Shown here piece by piece: positions 22,076 to 31,290 of a stretch of DNA of 54,110 nucleotides. Below the pieces are notes generated by a model that was not told the origin of the DNA, did no database searches, and saw nothing but the letters and a program-made list of their open reading frames with translations. Position 1 is the stretch's first letter. Every line of letters starts with the position of its first letter. The stretch lies in IMG/VR virus record IMGVR_UViG_3300012924_000012, positions 1-54,110 of that record; one strand, written 5' to 3'. The stretch comes from a virus. The position numbers and the translations under genes are program-made.

Positions 22076-22594
22076 TTAAATTATTCCTTGTTGAAATAGG
22101 AGAAAATCAGGTGCGCCAGATTGTCCACCAGAACCACCATTAGCTAATGGAAGTTGACCGATTACGTTAATAGCTAGATTAATAAATGTCCAAAATGCAT
22201 TAGTCCCATCTGTAGAAACAAACTTCCCAGCATTCCCGGTTTGATCTGGTAACGCTGTATCAAATGCAATGTTATTTACAAATTCTGTAGTAGCTAACTG
22301 CGTCGTATTCGTTCCAGTCGGTTGTGTAATACCTGTGGTAGTTGAATCAATAGTTGATCCGACAATGCTTCCACCTGAAAATATAGAACCCATTATCGTT
22401 GCACCAGTAATAGTCAATCCCGGTGCAATAGAAATGAGTGCAGTTAAAGAGGTAATATCACTGTTGACGCCATTCTTTGCTGCATTTGCATTTACATTAG
22501 ATGCAATAGCATTTAAATCTGTCATTACTTGCCCAGCATCTGCGACGGTTCCATTAAGTAATTGGATCGGTAAAGGAACTGTTATGATCGACAT
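22076..22594 (-). CDS. Tail-fibre-like protein
   Basis: This 172-residue protein starts MSIITVPLPIQLLNGTVADAG, with a helical VMTDLNAIASNVNAN segment, then Ser/Thr/Ile-rich triangular-helix-like repeats (TITGATIMGSIFSGGSIVGST) and a tip with GGSGGQSG. The N-terminal ADAGQVMTDLNAI block faintly resembles the anchor block of the proteins at 35-37 kb. Start ATG 22594 directly follows a terminator and GGGGAG ribosome site. Confidence 0.65.
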   Translation of the reverse strand: MSIITVPLPIQLLNGTVADAGQVMTDLNAIASNVNANAAKNGVNSDITSLTALISIAPGLTITGATIMGSIFSGGSIVGSTIDSTTTGITQPTGTNTTQLATTEFVNNIAFDTALPDQTGNAGKFVSTDGTNAFWTFINLAINVIGQLPLANGGSGGQSGAPDFLLFQQGII

Positions 22595-22608
22595 TTTTTA
22601 TTTCTCCC

Positions 22609-22634
22609 CAAAAAAAAACCGCCCGAAGGCGGTC
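22609..22634 (-). terminator. Intrinsic terminator directly before the fibre gene's ribosome site
   Basis: Leftward, the stem ACCGCC-ttcg-GGCGGT (22618-22633) is followed by a T-tract of nine, then immediately GGGGAG and the ATG of the 22076-22594 gene. Confidence 0.85.
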
Positions 22635-22654
22635 TTGCTGGTTATCTATTTAAA

Positions 22655-23959
22655 TCAATATGAAATTGTCTTGCAATATCCCAATTTTTGAAGTTCTGGA
22701 AGTTCTTTCTTCAGCCGGTCGCCAATATCAATCCGGTATCCTGGACTATTTGGGATATCAATTTCTTTGATGACTTCATAGGCTTTTTTAGACGATCCTG
22801 ATACCGTATTGGCTATTCCTGTAGCGACTAGAAGATAGTTACCAGCAGAGACCCATGTAGGAAGATCGATTAGCTTGCTTCCTATAATATGTGAACAAGT
22901 TCCAGCCATGATTTCCGCAGGATGTATATGTTCGTTATGATCGCAGTAGATCGGGATACCGCAATTTTCATCCCTTGGCTTGACGTTAAAAGGGAAGTCC
23001 CCCATTGTTACCACTACTCCTGTACAGATTCCTTTTTTTGTCTCTAAGGTATCGTATCCGTCCAATAAATCAGCCATCCATTCGGCAGGGTCGCTATCAT
23101 GTAGGGAAGTGATAATTTGCTTGTGTGGCCAGCCAAATCTTGCCGTTACTTCTAAAGGCCAAGCAGCATCTTTATCAACAATCGCCGCAGCATCCATATA
23201 GCCGGTATATCCGATGCTATGCAAATAGTCTGATAACGGTAAAAGGATTTCTCTAGCAAGCTTTTCAGCTTTTGTATAGTAAATTACCGTTCCTTGCTCC
23301 CCTGTATTGCATGATAGGTTTCCTGTCAAAAATTTCTTATGTTCAAAATTGATATTGAAATTCTCAGAAAATCCATGCTTACCAAACCACCCACCGACAG
23401 CGACCTCTATACCTGGCTTAAACTCTTGGAGAATGAAAGGCTGCTGCAATTTTCCTTTTTTCTTCCAGCGCCTTAGCATTTCTCGCATGTCACCCGCATC
23501 CTTTGATACGTAAGATAAGGCTTTGTCAGCATCGCCACTTGGCTTTGAGACATATCGTTTATTGGCATTCTTTTCAACAAATTTGATAGCATCATCATAG
23601 GAATGAAACGTTTTATACTCCATGATAGGGACACCGGCTTGCTTCCACACATCCTGTCCAATGCTTCGGTTTAGCTCCATTTCAGCACCCGCTACGTTCG
23701 GGCCGAAGATTGGATAGCCTAGCTTCCTATATGGTTCTAGTGCGACCATGTAACGGGTATTGTCTGATGTAAGGATGAGGTCGCTCGCCCCCATCCACTT
23801 CTGCCATTCGTTGACTTTTTCCACTAAACCATCACCGATTGGTAGGCGTTCACCATTTTTACCGGGAGCAATAAACCATCTCACTGTATGACCCGCAGCG
23901 ATACAGCGTAAGGCGAAATCGAGGAAATTACCGCCTACGTCTATGAGTAGTATTCTCAT
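22655..23959 (-). CDS. ATP-grasp ligase, PurD (GARS)-like
   Basis: This 434-residue protein starts MRILLIDVGGNFLDFALRCIAAGHTV, a Rossmann-like N-domain as in glycinamide ribonucleotide synthetase. FGPNVAGAEMELNRSIGQDVWKQAGVPI, RYVSKPSGD and PFILQEFKPGIEVAVGGWF follow the ATP-grasp order, with LEVTARFGWPHKQII at the metal-binding end. It sits inside the virion operon, so it is more likely to act on a virion part or nucleotide/sugar precursor than in purine synthesis. That is inference; the substrate is unknown. Confidence 0.75.
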   Translation of the reverse strand: MRILLIDVGGNFLDFALRCIAAGHTVRWFIAPGKNGERLPIGDGLVEKVNEWQKWMGASDLILTSDNTRYMVALEPYRKLGYPIFGPNVAGAEMELNRSIGQDVWKQAGVPIMEYKTFHSYDDAIKFVEKNANKRYVSKPSGDADKALSYVSKDAGDMREMLRRWKKKGKLQQPFILQEFKPGIEVAVGGWFGKHGFSENFNINFEHKKFLTGNLSCNTGEQGTVIYYTKAEKLAREILLPLSDYLHSIGYTGYMDAAAIVDKDAAWPLEVTARFGWPHKQIITSLHDSDPAEWMADLLDGYDTLETKKGICTGVVVTMGDFPFNVKPRDENCGIPIYCDHNEHIHPAEIMAGTCSHIIGSKLIDLPTWVSAGNYLLVATGIANTVSGSSKKAYEVIKEIDIPNSPGYRIDIGDRLKKELPELQKLGYCKTISY

Positions 23960-25605
23960 TGTTTATTATCCTGTGGCGGTTTAGGAATTCCCAGGTAAGC
24001 GTACGGATCGGTTACCGCTCCCGCTGGAAGCGTATAGCCTAATCCTGGCTTGTAAGTTGGTGGTTTGAGGTTTGCATTTTGATACCAGTCCGAAAGCAGA
24101 ATAGGTTTTACCAAAGGCCGCGCAACGGTACTTGCTACACCTAGCGCACCATGTCCTAATCCGGCTAGCATAGCGGCTTTTCCTACGTCAAGATTTGATA
24201 TTTTTTCACTCGCTGTTGCTGGAAGGGTATCAACATCGCGTAGCTGTTTCGGGAAGGCAGTATAGGATTCAGCGACGTTTTTAAGCCCTCCTGTAAGCGT
24301 TCCTTGCTTCTGCCATAGCTTGGCTAAGGATCGAGCCGAGACGTTGCCTGTAGCATCGTTTAAGGCTCCCTCGACGGCGTACGTTTGGGCTATCGTCTTC
24401 CGCGCACTGGCTAGATTGGTTGCAAGTTTAGACTGAAAATTATTGACTCCTAGCGGTGCTTTCATGGCTAGGTTTTCATCAATCAGATTGTCAATCGCCT
24501 TGGCTGCATTTAGCTGTGCCTCGCCTAAAGCTTGCTGATTTGGCTTATCAAAAGCTTTCAGGTTTGCGTTGCCATCGTATCGCAATTTTTTCTGCATCTG
24601 GATGGCTGCATCAGACGAAAACTGGGGTTTTGACAGCGTTTTAGTCAGTTTTTCAATCTCTGCATCCTTGAAATATTCAGGAAATTCCGACCTTGCCTTG
24701 TCGAATTTACTATTAGGATTTGACAATGCATCTTTGAAAGCTTTGGTCGTCTGAAGTTGTGGAACGGCTGTTTTTACAGCTTCGTAGGCATCCCCTGCCT
24801 TATCCCGAATGTCATTCAGTGACGACTTGCTAATCGCTTCATCGGCTGGCAAACCAAGCTCAGTTTTAATCTGAGAATTCGTAACACGTTGGTTCTTGTA
24901 GGACGATCCATAATCAAGTTTTGTGCTACCCACTTCCCCTTGGAAGAAGCTACTCAACGGACCCGTGTTGCGTGCTACCGAAGGAGGAAAAACATAGCCT
25001 TGACCGCGAGCCTGTGCGAGCGCGGCATCAGCGGGAGCATTCTGTAATTTCTGTTTCGCTAGGCTTGCTTCCTCCCCCGTAAGACGCGCTACTGCCCTTC
25101 CTTTAAGCCCAGGCGCTATGAAGCCCGGAGCTTGATTGATAACCTCTCTAAGCGCATCTGCACCCATGGAACGAGCCGTATTGCTACGATCACCTGCGGC
25201 AATGTTCGCGGCCACATCGGCTACCTTTCCTATACCTTTTCCAGCTAAGGCCAGCGGGTTGTACTCAGCCGCCATCTTTCCGGCTTCTGTACGTGGCTGA
25301 TAGGTCAAGGCATTTTGTACGTAGTTCTTGAACCCTTGCGGGTCTCCACCACCGGGCGTTGGTGAAATCATTTCTTTGCCCACGGCAGCAAGCCCCGCGA
25401 CATCGGAAAGAGGTTTAGCAATGGTTCCTGATGCAAGATTGCCGATTGCTTCCAGCGGACCTAAGACGTTTGCAGCCTTAGACAAGAATGACGATTTTTC
25501 TACCTCTTTAGGCGTGGCAGGGCTTGCTAGGCTCCCGAAATCGTAACTTTTAGCAGCAGGCTTTTTTACTGGTGAAGCCAAGTCACCGAAATCATAATCT
25601 GCCAT
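23956..25605 (-). CDS. Large virion-internal (ejection) protein
   Basis: This 549-residue protein opens with two copies of a YDFG(D/S)LASP motif. Then come Ala/Gly-rich helices (about 45-190), a charged helical middle (KTAVPQLQTTKAFKDAL...), and a Pro-rich end. Size, amphipathic helices and place between neck and fibre genes fit proteins carried in the head and injected with the DNA. No enzymatic motif seen. Confidence 0.65.
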   Translation of the reverse strand: MADYDFGDLASPVKKPAAKSYDFGSLASPATPKEVEKSSFLSKAANVLGPLEAIGNLASGTIAKPLSDVAGLAAVGKEMISPTPGGGDPQGFKNYVQNALTYQPRTEAGKMAAEYNPLALAGKGIGKVADVAANIAAGDRSNTARSMGADALREVINQAPGFIAPGLKGRAVARLTGEEASLAKQKLQNAPADAALAQARGQGYVFPPSVARNTGPLSSFFQGEVGSTKLDYGSSYKNQRVTNSQIKTELGLPADEAISKSSLNDIRDKAGDAYEAVKTAVPQLQTTKAFKDALSNPNSKFDKARSEFPEYFKDAEIEKLTKTLSKPQFSSDAAIQMQKKLRYDGNANLKAFDKPNQQALGEAQLNAAKAIDNLIDENLAMKAPLGVNNFQSKLATNLASARKTIAQTYAVEGALNDATGNVSARSLAKLWQKQGTLTGGLKNVAESYTAFPKQLRDVDTLPATASEKISNLDVGKAAMLAGLGHGALGVASTVARPLVKPILLSDWYQNANLKPPTYKPGLGYTLPAGAVTDPYAYLGIPKPPQDNKQ

Positions 25606-27317
25606 TAGTTCACCGTATGGGGATTGCCGGATGGATCAGTAAATGTATCGCCTTTTTTTACTTTTCCTGCTGCGATAGCTGCTTTAAGTTCTGCTTGGTT
25701 TGAAAATACCAATGCACCCGGCTGTGCTGTCTGCCCTCCTACCTGTGCCGTATCGCGTGGGCGACCAATAGCGAGATTTCGCAATTCTTGTGCTGTTTGT
25801 CCGGGAGCCTGTTTAGCTGCATCAATTTCTTTCATAATTACATCAACACCAGCTTTATATTGTCCTTTACTAAAATTGGTTTCCAATATTTCTCGTGCAT
25901 GATCTTTATCACTGACAGTTGGTGTTCCAGATGGACTAACTGCACGAGCATATGCGTTAATCAATGAATTATTATATGAGCCAAATGCTACTACATCAGG
26001 ATTGCCTATCCTCTTTTCTCCAGATATCAGTATCTTATTCAGGTCAGGAAATTGAGTACGATCTACTTTTTCAGATGCATCAAGAGCATTCTGTGCAAAT
26101 GTTTTAGCTTCATTACCAGCCATACCGATATTCGCTGTTTTAGTGGCTAATGTTTTTTCTCCCGATATCAATCCCGCAAATTCAGCGGTTGTTGCAGCAA
26201 GTTGAGCACCGGTTATTCCTTGCTCTTTTGCTTTTCGTGTAACAGCAGAACGAATTGAGGCTATAGCCTTTGGATCGCGTCCAAGACCTGTTAAAACACT
26301 TTTATCGCCTGCTAATACCTGATCAGCGATCAAATCATAGTCATCTTTATTTAATATTCCACCAGCAGCAATTTTATTTTTTAATGTCGATGACCTTGTA
26401 TTAGCATTCTGTTGCGCGATATTCCCCATCATTACACCTAGCATCTGGCGAGTTTGATTTGCAGCCGCTGCGGCAGATTGTCGTTCAGAAACAGACAATT
26501 TACGGTCTTCAGAAGCTTTATCTGCCTCGCGTGCTTTTTCTTGTAATGCTTGTACTTTATTCTGTTGATCCATCTGCGTTTTTAAACTAGCTGCTTCTTG
26601 CCGTGCATCATTATTCAAATATGGCGTCAACTTATCTAATATTTGCATCGCTGTCGTAGGGTCGCTAATACCCTGATCCTTGATGAATTTTGCGGCATCT
26701 TGGATACTCATCTGTCCGGGCGGTTGTGCGTTCGCCTGTTGCGGTGGTGGCGGGATACCTTGTTGCTGTTGCGGTGGCATTTGTGGCCGTACCGTTTGGT
26801 AAGGCGGTATCTGTCCCTGTGGCGGCATCGAGGGGCGTTGCATGCCCTGTTGTGGCATCCCTTGCGGCATTTGCTGCTGTGGCCCTCCTGGCGGCATACC
26901 CTGCGGCGGACCTTGAGGTGGCATTCCTTGAGGTGGACCGCCTTGTTGTGCGCCTTGTGGCGGCAGCTGTGATGGTGGACCGATAGAACGTTGTACAGGT
27001 GGATATTGTTGTGTTTGTTGTGGCTGCATCATCCGTACAGATGGTTGCCCAGGCGCGGGCGTTTGGCCGGTTGGCGGTGGCGCACCGATCCCTTGCACTC
27101 CCTGTCCGAACTGAGCTAGATAATCCAATGTTGATTTATCAACTTGAGACTGGCGTTGTCGTTGTTGCTTGGCTTGATCGGATAAATCCTGAATCTGAGC
27201 CAAATTCGCTTTATCAGCTTCAATTTTTAACTTAGCAGCTTCCCGTTGATCGAGATATGTTTGATAATTTTGTTGGCCTTGAAAAGCAGCACCTAAATTC
27301 CCAAGAAAATTTGCCAT
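25605..27317 (-). CDS. Large virion-internal protein with Pro/Gln-rich linker
   Basis: This 570-residue protein has an N-terminal coiled coil (residues about 15-60), then about 130 residues almost only of Pro, Gln, Gly and Met (PPQGMPPQG-type repeats), then a helical C-terminal half. It is most likely an ejection protein; the linker would let two folded parts move apart. The last gene shares its start region with this stop codon, so it is in one operon. Confidence 0.65.
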   Translation of the reverse strand: MANFLGNLGAAFQGQQNYQTYLDQREAAKLKIEADKANLAQIQDLSDQAKQQRQRQSQVDKSTLDYLAQFGQGVQGIGAPPPTGQTPAPGQPSVRMMQPQQTQQYPPVQRSIGPPSQLPPQGAQQGGPPQGMPPQGPPQGMPPGGPQQQMPQGMPQQGMQRPSMPPQGQIPPYQTVRPQMPPQQQQGIPPPPQQANAQPPGQMSIQDAAKFIKDQGISDPTTAMQILDKLTPYLNNDARQEAASLKTQMDQQNKVQALQEKAREADKASEDRKLSVSERQSAAAAANQTRQMLGVMMGNIAQQNANTRSSTLKNKIAAGGILNKDDYDLIADQVLAGDKSVLTGLGRDPKAIASIRSAVTRKAKEQGITGAQLAATTAEFAGLISGEKTLATKTANIGMAGNEAKTFAQNALDASEKVDRTQFPDLNKILISGEKRIGNPDVVAFGSYNNSLINAYARAVSPSGTPTVSDKDHAREILETNFSKGQYKAGVDVIMKEIDAAKQAPGQTAQELRNLAIGRPRDTAQVGGQTAQPGALVFSNQAELKAAIAAGKVKKGDTFTDPSGNPHTVN

Positions 27318-27327
27318 TTTTTATTCC

Positions 27328-28704
27328 TTAACTACTGGTGAATCCGCTAAAAACATCGCTTGTACCTAGATTGGTAGACAAATTACTAGGAGACATATAA
27401 GTTGAATTCATTGGAGCATTCCATCCAGAATTCCCGAAAACATTCCCCCAATTTGTATTTGAAAATGCCCCGGTAAGTGGCCCAGTAATTTGACTAATTG
27501 CCTGATTTTGCGCCGCTTGGTTTTGCATATTCTGGCCATATCCTTGACTTTGCGCGCCTTGTCCATAATTCATATAAGACAGATCATTTGACTGAAGTTG
27601 ATTTAATCCAGATAAATATTGCTGAGTATTCCCCTGATAATTTTGCAATGCTTGATTTTGTGCGCCATATATCTGCTGACTTGTATTAAATGGAACTTGC
27701 CCAGCATTGTAAACAGATTGTGCCGCCTGATTTCCAAGACTAGAAGCATTTTGTTGTGCAGCACCGATATTTTGAGTATTAACAGAATTACTTTGGTTCA
27801 TCGCATTCAAATAATTTGTATATTGGTTTTGCGCCGCATTGGTCAAATCGATATTTTGTGTATTTTGACCAGATTGCAACCCTGCTACTGCTCCAGTATA
27901 ACTATTCCCTAATCCTTGAGCCGAACCATATGCACCTTGGGCCGCAGAGAGTCCCTGTGTTTGCCGAGCCAATTCCTGATTCTGCCAATTCAAGTTGAAA
28001 TTCTGGTTATTAGATGCTTCTACTGCTGCGCCATATGGACTAGATTGGATTCCCCGCGCATATTCGCCTGCCCTCGATTGGTCTGTTACTTGTTGTAAGG
28101 TTTGGTTATATAGTGCATTTTGCGGGTCCATTGCCGTGTTTAATACCTGATTACCAGCCCCATATAAATTACTTTGAGAATTAGCCACATTAGGCATTTG
28201 TGCATTCTGATAATTCAGTAGATTTTGATATGTCTGATTTGATGCATTTGCTTGGTTATATAGACCAGCTACTGAATTTTGTACATTTCCCAATCCAGAT
28301 TGAAATAATTGATTTGCTTGAGCAGCATTCGCATTCTGTTGATTTGCGTAATTATAATCACTCATCGATGCGCCTTGCTGCTGCTGCGAATTTAAATCAT
28401 AAACATTTTGTGCCCAACCTGAATTAATTGCAGCAGTTTGATATGCGGGATTATTGAATTGAGAATTAAGTAATTGTTGATTGTATGGTGATACTTGACC
28501 TTGCGTTTGATTAATCTGATTCTGATATTGATTAATATTTTGATTAAAATTCGCATCCATACCGGCTTGATTAGTTGGAATATATACGGGCGGCGCACTT
28601 CCTCCTGTTGTTCCACCACCCCCGCCACCACCCCCGCCACCGCCAGATAAGGCACTTCCAGCCACTGCGCTTGCAACTCCTCCTGCTACCGCTGCCCAAG
28701 GCAT
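27328..28704 (-). CDS. Gln/Asn-rich virion-internal protein
   Basis: This 458-residue protein starts with a hydrophobic Ala/Gly stretch and eleven glycines. Then nearly the whole chain is Gln, Asn, Ala, Tyr and Ser (NQYQNQINQTQ-type). This prion-like composition is unusual but occurs in podovirus ejection proteins. It is preceded by a terminator abutting its ribosome site. It could form a channel or core in the head; no motif supports more. Confidence 0.65.
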   Translation of the reverse strand: MPWAAVAGGVASAVAGSALSGGGGGGGGGGGTTGGSAPPVYIPTNQAGMDANFNQNINQYQNQINQTQGQVSPYNQQLLNSQFNNPAYQTAAINSGWAQNVYDLNSQQQQGASMSDYNYANQQNANAAQANQLFQSGLGNVQNSVAGLYNQANASNQTYQNLLNYQNAQMPNVANSQSNLYGAGNQVLNTAMDPQNALYNQTLQQVTDQSRAGEYARGIQSSPYGAAVEASNNQNFNLNWQNQELARQTQGLSAAQGAYGSAQGLGNSYTGAVAGLQSGQNTQNIDLTNAAQNQYTNYLNAMNQSNSVNTQNIGAAQQNASSLGNQAAQSVYNAGQVPFNTSQQIYGAQNQALQNYQGNTQQYLSGLNQLQSNDLSYMNYGQGAQSQGYGQNMQNQAAQNQAISQITGPLTGAFSNTNWGNVFGNSGWNAPMNSTYMSPSNLSTNLGTSDVFSGFTSS

Positions 28705-28720
28705 AATTATTTCTCCAATA

Positions 28721-28743
28721 AAAAAAGCCGCTCTAAAGCGGCT
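28721..28743 (-). terminator. Intrinsic terminator directly before the Gln/Asn-rich gene
   Basis: Leftward, AGCCGC-tttaga-GCGGCT (28726-28743) is followed by a T-tract, then GGAG (28713-28716) and ATG at 28704. Confidence 0.85.
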
Positions 28744-28767
28744 CAGTAACTGTTTATGCGGATTTAT

Positions 28768-29118
28768 TTAAAACTTGAGGTCGTGTAAATCATGAACATC
28801 GACTATCCCGGACCTAGAAATATTATGGATGCACAAAATCGTAGTGTTAGCGGTCGTTGTCATGAACGTATGCTGACAATGTTTCTTGATGAAAATCGCA
28901 CATGGAGCTTTAAAATGTCCTAAATATTCTTCATCACACCAAGCATGTAATTCACCTAAAGCGATAAATGTCGTATGGTCATATTCATGGCTATGTTGTG
29001 GAACTACAGTTCCAGCATTTTTAAATATTCCTGATTTAACGAAAACGTCATCAGCAAGATAGAATTCTTCTGTTTCTGGCTGTTCGCATTTCGTCAATTC
29101 AATATCGCTTAATTTCAT
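28768..29118 (-). CDS. Cupin-fold protein
   Basis: This 116-residue protein starts at ATG 29118 (ATGA overlap with the oxygenase gene). PQHSHEYDHTTFIALGELHAW fits cupin motif 1 (H-x-H ... E ... G), and FIKKHCQHTFMTTT fits motif 2 (H). It could bind a metal ion, as an enzyme or sugar-binding protein. Its coupling to the 2OG oxygenase suggests joint action. Confidence 0.75.
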   Translation of the reverse strand: MKLSDIELTKCEQPETEEFYLADDVFVKSGIFKNAGTVVPQHSHEYDHTTFIALGELHAWCDEEYLGHFKAPCAIFIKKHCQHTFMTTTANTTILCIHNISRSGIVDVHDLHDLKF

Positions 29119-29675
29119 TCTACCCTCATACAAATAATTAAAGTTATACGATCATCATTTCCATTATTTATAACTTCATGTTCAACATTATTATTGAAGT
29201 ACCAGCATTCTCCAGAATTCATAACGACAACTTCATCTTCGCACCGATTAAAGCATTTTTGATTACTTTGGATTGGAATGTATAGTTTGCAGTTAAAAAA
29301 ATTAGCATGCCAATTATTATCTATATGCGGCTCTATACGCCCACCAGGAGGAATCTTTGTTATAAGTATTCCACCAAGATGTACAGCGGACATTTTTGTC
29401 ATTAGACCTAAAGCGATATTCCTTATCATTGGTAACTGATTGATAGATGGATACCATATTGGATAATGTAAATTATGAAAATCAGAATAGTCACCGGTTC
29501 TCTTATTCTCTTTATCATCGTTATATCTTACCCAAATGTCAGACATCGCCAGATGTGGAGAATTATCCTGATCTTTTCTAAGTGTTTTTTGATTCCAAAG
29601 ATATTCATTTCTTTTTAGAATAAAATTCAATGGATCGACATTTATACCTTCGCAAATCTTCAAGAAATTACGCAT
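29115..29675 (-). CDS. 2-oxoglutarate/Fe(II) oxygenase, Asp/Asn-hydroxylase-like
   Basis: This 186-residue protein has the 2OG-oxygenase facial triad H117-x-D119 in EPHIDNNWH and H166 in EHEVIN, with R176 (DDRITLI) for 2-oxoglutarate. IPPGGRIEPHID and LYIPI resemble the aspartyl/asparaginyl beta-hydroxylase branch. It lies inside the virion operon, next to the tail beta-propeller and cupin genes. It may hydroxylate a virion protein or a small molecule. ATG 29675 is inside the end of the previous gene; a TTG at 29687 is an alternative. Confidence 0.8.
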   Translation of the reverse strand: MRNFLKICEGINVDPLNFILKRNEYLWNQKTLRKDQDNSPHLAMSDIWVRYNDDKENKRTGDYSDFHNLHYPIWYPSINQLPMIRNIALGLMTKMSAVHLGGILITKIPPGGRIEPHIDNNWHANFFNCKLYIPIQSNQKCFNRCEDEVVVMNSGECWYFNNNVEHEVINNGNDDRITLIICMRVE

Positions 29676-31290
29676 TGGTATATCCAAGAGTTTGAAGTCT
29701 AAAAAATGCTGCTTTGATGGAGACGTTTAATGCCGATGTAACCCTAACTGCAAAAACCATCTTCTTAAAAACTACTGGATTGATCCAAGGTATAGTAAAA
29801 ACTTGTCCATTGATGACAGCAGATCGCCATGTGAACTGACCCCATTTAACAGAACCCCATAACGGGTTTATTTCATCCAATTTTATAGTAGCAGGAGATA
29901 GATTGTTATTTTGATCATCATACATAGAAATATAATAAACAATTCCTATTCCAGCACCTCTTAACTCTATCGTTGATTCAATGACACAACTCATTGTCAT
30001 TGGTGCGCCTTCTATAGCTGTCGATACTAATTCTGATAGGATATCCACACCATTATCTTGATATACCGCCGATGGATGATTAGATACATTACTTTGAAAT
30101 AAAATACCAGGCATTGAATTCGATGCGATAAAGAACGTCTGAAGAACTCCAACAGCACAGTGATAATCAAATGTATGTGGACCATTCCATCGTTGATATA
30201 TGAAGTCATACCAATAATCTTGATTAGTAAAACTGCTATCCCAAGAAGTAATATTTCCGTCTAGGCATACTCGATAGATACCATTGGAATAAGCGCCAAC
30301 CGTTCTTGATTGATTAGTAGCAGTTGAAAATGGCTCAACAATATCAGGGGTAACGCCTTGTCTAACTTGTAGATAAGTTACACCTCCTCCTAGATTGATC
30401 ATTCTAGGACCATCATTGGCAATAAATAACACACCCATTGGCGTACTTTGGATCGTTCTAGGAGCAACACATCCGACATTTGCTACTATTTTGGACAGCG
30501 ATAATGGATTATTTGTTAGTGCGATATCACCAAAGATTTGCCATATTGAAGCCTGTTTAAATACCAGTAATGATTGTAAAACCCCACCGGTTGTTTGATT
30601 CATCGGTAAGCCTACTGCACCCGTAGTAGTGCTTTGATCTCCAATGGTTAATGCACCGGCAAAGTTTGTATTGCTAATTGATAACAGCAATTCATCTGTA
30701 AAGACGACTGTATTGCCCAAACCAAAATAGAACCTTCCAAAAAATTGTGCTACCCATTGCGGTTTAGTTGGCAGTGCATTGACAGTCGTATTACCTGCAT
30801 TCCATACTGGCGCTGCTGGATTCGTTACATCAAACCATCCAAAGAAATTAGTCAAATTAAATCCCGGATGCGTAACTACAATATAGATTCCGCTTGCATC
30901 CATCGTTGGAGGAACCCAATCACCAGTCGTCGCTTGTGTAACAGGAACATTTGTAGGGGTAACGTTACTTACCGTAATAAATGCATTGGCTACGGTATCA
31001 TATACAAATGGCTCATCAAATCCTGGATTTCTATTTGTCGCAATCATTCCATAAATTATAGTTCCTACAGAAAACATAACTGAAATAACACCAGGATTTA
31101 AAAATGACAAGAATGTATTAACTTGTAAAACACCGGCTCTAGGAATTACTTCACCACGATTTTCTCTATCAAATACAAGATTTGATAGTACCTGACATGC
31201 CCCTGGGAATGATGCCGATTGATCTACTGCGTCTGTAAGGCCAACCGGAATAAACTGTACAGGTGTAGAATTACGGATAGGCATTACCAT
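29668..31290 (-). CDS. Head-completion/tail beta-propeller-like protein
   Basis: This 540-residue beta-rich protein starts MVMPIRNSTPVQFIPVGLTD, followed by a VLSNLVFDRENRGEVIPRAGV block. Repeated blade-like strands (QSLLVFKQASIWQIFGDIAL, GVLFIANDGPRMINLGGG) resemble P22 gp10-like DNA-stabilisation or tail-tube-B proteins. It directly follows the adaptor-like gene, as in podovirus necks. Confidence 0.65.
   Translation of the reverse strand: MVMPIRNSTPVQFIPVGLTDAVDQSASFPGACQVLSNLVFDRENRGEVIPRAGVLQVNTFLSFLNPGVISVMFSVGTIIYGMIATNRNPGFDEPFVYDTVANAFITVSNVTPTNVPVTQATTGDWVPPTMDASGIYIVVTHPGFNLTNFFGWFDVTNPAAPVWNAGNTTVNALPTKPQWVAQFFGRFYFGLGNTVVFTDELLLSISNTNFAGALTIGDQSTTTGAVGLPMNQTTGGVLQSLLVFKQASIWQIFGDIALTNNPLSLSKIVANVGCVAPRTIQSTPMGVLFIANDGPRMINLGGGVTYLQVRQGVTPDIVEPFSTATNQSRTVGAYSNGIYRVCLDGNITSWDSSFTNQDYWYDFIYQRWNGPHTFDYHCAVGVLQTFFIASNSMPGILFQSNVSNHPSAVYQDNGVDILSELVSTAIEGAPMTMSCVIESTIELRGAGIGIVYYISMYDDQNNNLSPATIKLDEINPLWGSVKWGQFTWRSAVINGQVFTIPWINPVVFKKMVFAVRVTSALNVSIKAAFFRLQTLGYTNA

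Noticed and set aside
26643-27235. Plus-strand frames opposite the Pro/Gln-rich protein
   Set aside because: They arise from the repetitive composition of the minus-strand gene; no ribosome sites and no recognisable protein.
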